32,768 nt of DNA, from positions 1 through 32,768 of the forward strand of contig OMYP01000027.1 in the NCBI GenBank assembly GCA_900315345.1. The letters run 5' to 3'. The translations under genes were made by a program, and so were the position numbers. How positions within the stretch are numbered: the first letter of the stretch is position 1; every line of letters starts with the position of its first letter. The notes under the pieces were generated by a model. The model saw only the letters and a program-made list of their open reading frames with translations. It was not told where the DNA came from and did no database searches. Shown here in pieces: positions 31,837 to 32,768 of this stretch. The DNA comes from an uncultured Selenomonadales bacterium. Lineage in GTDB: Bacteria; Bacillota; Negativicutes; Acidaminococcales; Acidaminococcaceae.

Positions 31837-32019
31837 ATGGAATTTGTTTATTTGGTGAAAATATATGATTCAACAGGCAGGTTGCTGCCTGTTGTGACCG
31901 CATTTGCTACTAGGCAGGGAGCGGAAGCTTACGTACATGATTTTTTGCCAACAGGCAAATATCAGGATGGGGCTGCCGCATGTAAAGCGGAAATCGTGAA
32001 AACGGAAGTAAGAAAATAA
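31837..32019 (+). CDS. hypothetical protein, 60 residues
   Basis: It starts MEFVYLVKIYDSTGRLLPVV and contains a Gly/Ala-rich middle (FATRQGAEAYVHDFLPTGKY). No domain, signal peptide or membrane segment is recognised. AGGAGAAGGG precedes the ATG at 31837. The frame continues upstream to 31810 without better features. It lies 16 bases after the truncated reductase gene, in the Nif11 region, and may be a small gene of the same cluster. Its function is unknown. Confidence 0.5.
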   Translation: MEFVYLVKIYDSTGRLLPVVTAFATRQGAEAYVHDFLPTGKYQDGAAACKAEIVKTEVRK

Positions 32020-32109
32020 CTCGGGAATTACGTCAGGCCAATCACCTTCATCATAAAGAAAGAGCAGAGACTGTGAAAGCCTCTACTCATATATTAAGAA
32101 TCATCGGGA

Positions 32110-32158
32110 TTTACTTCAACAGCCGTAGATTTTTCTGCGGCTGTTTTGTTATAATTAA
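32110..32158 (+). repeat. terminator/promoter-like hairpin repeat, copy 5
   Basis: TTTACTTCAACAGCCG, TAGATTTTTCTG and CGGCTGTTTTG are followed by TTATAATTAA, nearly identical to copies 2 and 3. The remaining bases up to the IS end (32159-32255) show nothing further. Confidence 0.7.
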
Positions 32159-32303
32159 GTGAGCCTATGATAATCGTAAAAATCGCTGTTTGTACGAGTC
32201 ATTATCATTGAAAAAAACAAATAGAAATTCACAGCTCTCTACTTATTTTTGTGTGTGAACCGCTCCCCGTCAAGAGGACAATGAAATAAAATAAAGTTTT
32301 GAG

Positions 32304-32335
32304 ACGCTGACAACTTCGTGTTGTCAGCGTTTTTG
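32304..32335. terminator. terminator after the IS transposase
   Basis: ACGCTGACAAC (32304-32314) pairs perfectly with GTTGTCAGCGT (32320-32330) around TTCGT and is followed by TTTTTG on the plus strand. On the minus strand the trailing bases are TCTCAAAACTTTATTTTATT. It lies between the transposase stop and the IS end. Confidence 0.75.
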
Positions 32336-32768
32336 CTATGCAGCAAGATATAATTCATGTTTCTCCATGGGTGTCAAAACCCCAAGATTTCGTTGGAGTC
32401 GTTTGTGGTTGTAGTAGTCAATATAATCCGTAATCATTTGAACTAACGCTTCTCTGCTGGTAAATCGTTTCCCGTAATATCGTTCCCGTTTAAGAATACC
32501 CCAAAAACCTTCCATTGGTCCGTTATCAATGCATTTGGCAACACGGGACATGCTTTGTATCATACCTGCTTTTACCAGTTTTTGGTGAAAGACCCGGTTT
32601 GTATACTGGTATCCTCTGTCACTGTGGAAAATCGGGTGAGCTTCCGGGTTTGCCTGAACCGCTTTGTCGAATGTATCATACACCAGCTTATTATCATTGT
32701 TATCACGAATCGCAAATGCAGTAATCCTACGGTCATATAAATCCAGAATGGCGCTCAGATAAATTTTG
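32336..32768 (-). CDS. IS3-family transposase, partial (C-terminal part)
   Basis: This is the DDE integrase-type transposase (orfB of the IS150 group), cut by the window edge. The frame runs through 32768 as KIYLSAILDLYDRRITAF. The DDE triad is visible: the first D in ILDLYDR, the second in HSDRGYQYTN, and the glutamate in GPMEGFWGILKRERYY, followed by YIDYYNHKRLQRNLG. The C-terminus ends ELYLAA at a TAG. The catalytic part is intact, so the element may be active. The missing N-terminus and orfA lie to the right. Confidence 0.92.
   Translation of the reverse strand, partial: KIYLSAILDLYDRRITAFAIRDNNDNKLVYDTFDKAVQANPEAHPIFHSDRGYQYTNRVFHQKLVKAGMIQSMSRVAKCIDNGPMEGFWGILKRERYYGKRFTSREALVQMITDYIDYYNHKRLQRNLGVLTPMEKHELYLAA

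Larger units (their letters stand above)
32256..32768 (-). mobile_element. IS3-family (IS150-like) insertion sequence, right-hand part only
   Basis: The terminal sequence TGAACCGCTCCCCGTCAAGA (from 32256) resembles ends of IS150-group elements (TG-ACCG-CCCC-AAAG type). The transposase reads on the minus strand towards it, and the element continues beyond the window. The exact tip and target duplication cannot be seen. Confidence 0.75.

Overview
The window looks like chromosomal DNA from a Firmicute with near-balanced base composition and strong AGGAGG-type ribosome binding sites. A diderm Firmicute (Negativicutes, perhaps Acidaminococcaceae) fits best. The reasons are Firmicute-type metabolism and Spo0J/parS-like sites alongside two M48 metalloproteases with export signals of the kind found in periplasms. 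This placement is an inference, since the window holds no rRNA or marker gene.

Layout. Positions 1-4000 hold a minus-strand N-acetylmuramic acid salvage operon: murQ (etherase), murP (PTS EIIBC) and mupG (6-phospho-muramidase). A divergent gene for a DAP-decarboxylase-like enzyme (lysA-like) follows, then minus-strand genes for a ClC H+/Cl- exchanger and a bile acid:sodium symporter family transporter. The symporter gene has its own promoter, a long structured leader and an attenuator-like terminator. Next come yigZ, a PHP-domain phosphoesterase, a small membrane protein (minus), a CaiB-type CoA transferase, two tandem M48 metalloproteases, a cyclase-family hydrolase, an SPFH protein with four zinc ribbons, and pyruvate phosphate dikinase. 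Positions 21.2-26 kb hold the arginine operon argC-argJ-argB-argD, which converts glutamate (through the acetylated cycle) to N-acetylornithine and recycles the acetyl group.

From about 26 kb the window becomes accessory in character. It holds a PPC-domain protein, a MazG-like pyrophosphohydrolase, gene remnants, an amidohydrolase and a MATE transporter with AGG/CTT-rich codon use, and several copies of small repeats. It also holds a Nif11-type leader peptide (probable RiPP precursor), a truncated RibD_C/DHFR-like gene, a 60-aa hypothetical protein and the end of an IS3-family (IS150-like) element.

The least expected signals are not protein genes. Four parS-like ParB sites (1545, 13063, 21126, 21173) suggest an origin-proximal location. 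Three families of interspersed hairpin repeats recur: a ~200-nt palindrome, a GGAAACACTGATTAA hairpin, and a terminator-like hairpin followed by an extended -10. There is also an unassigned structured RNA leader in front of the symporter gene and a 106-nt palindrome between argJ and argB.
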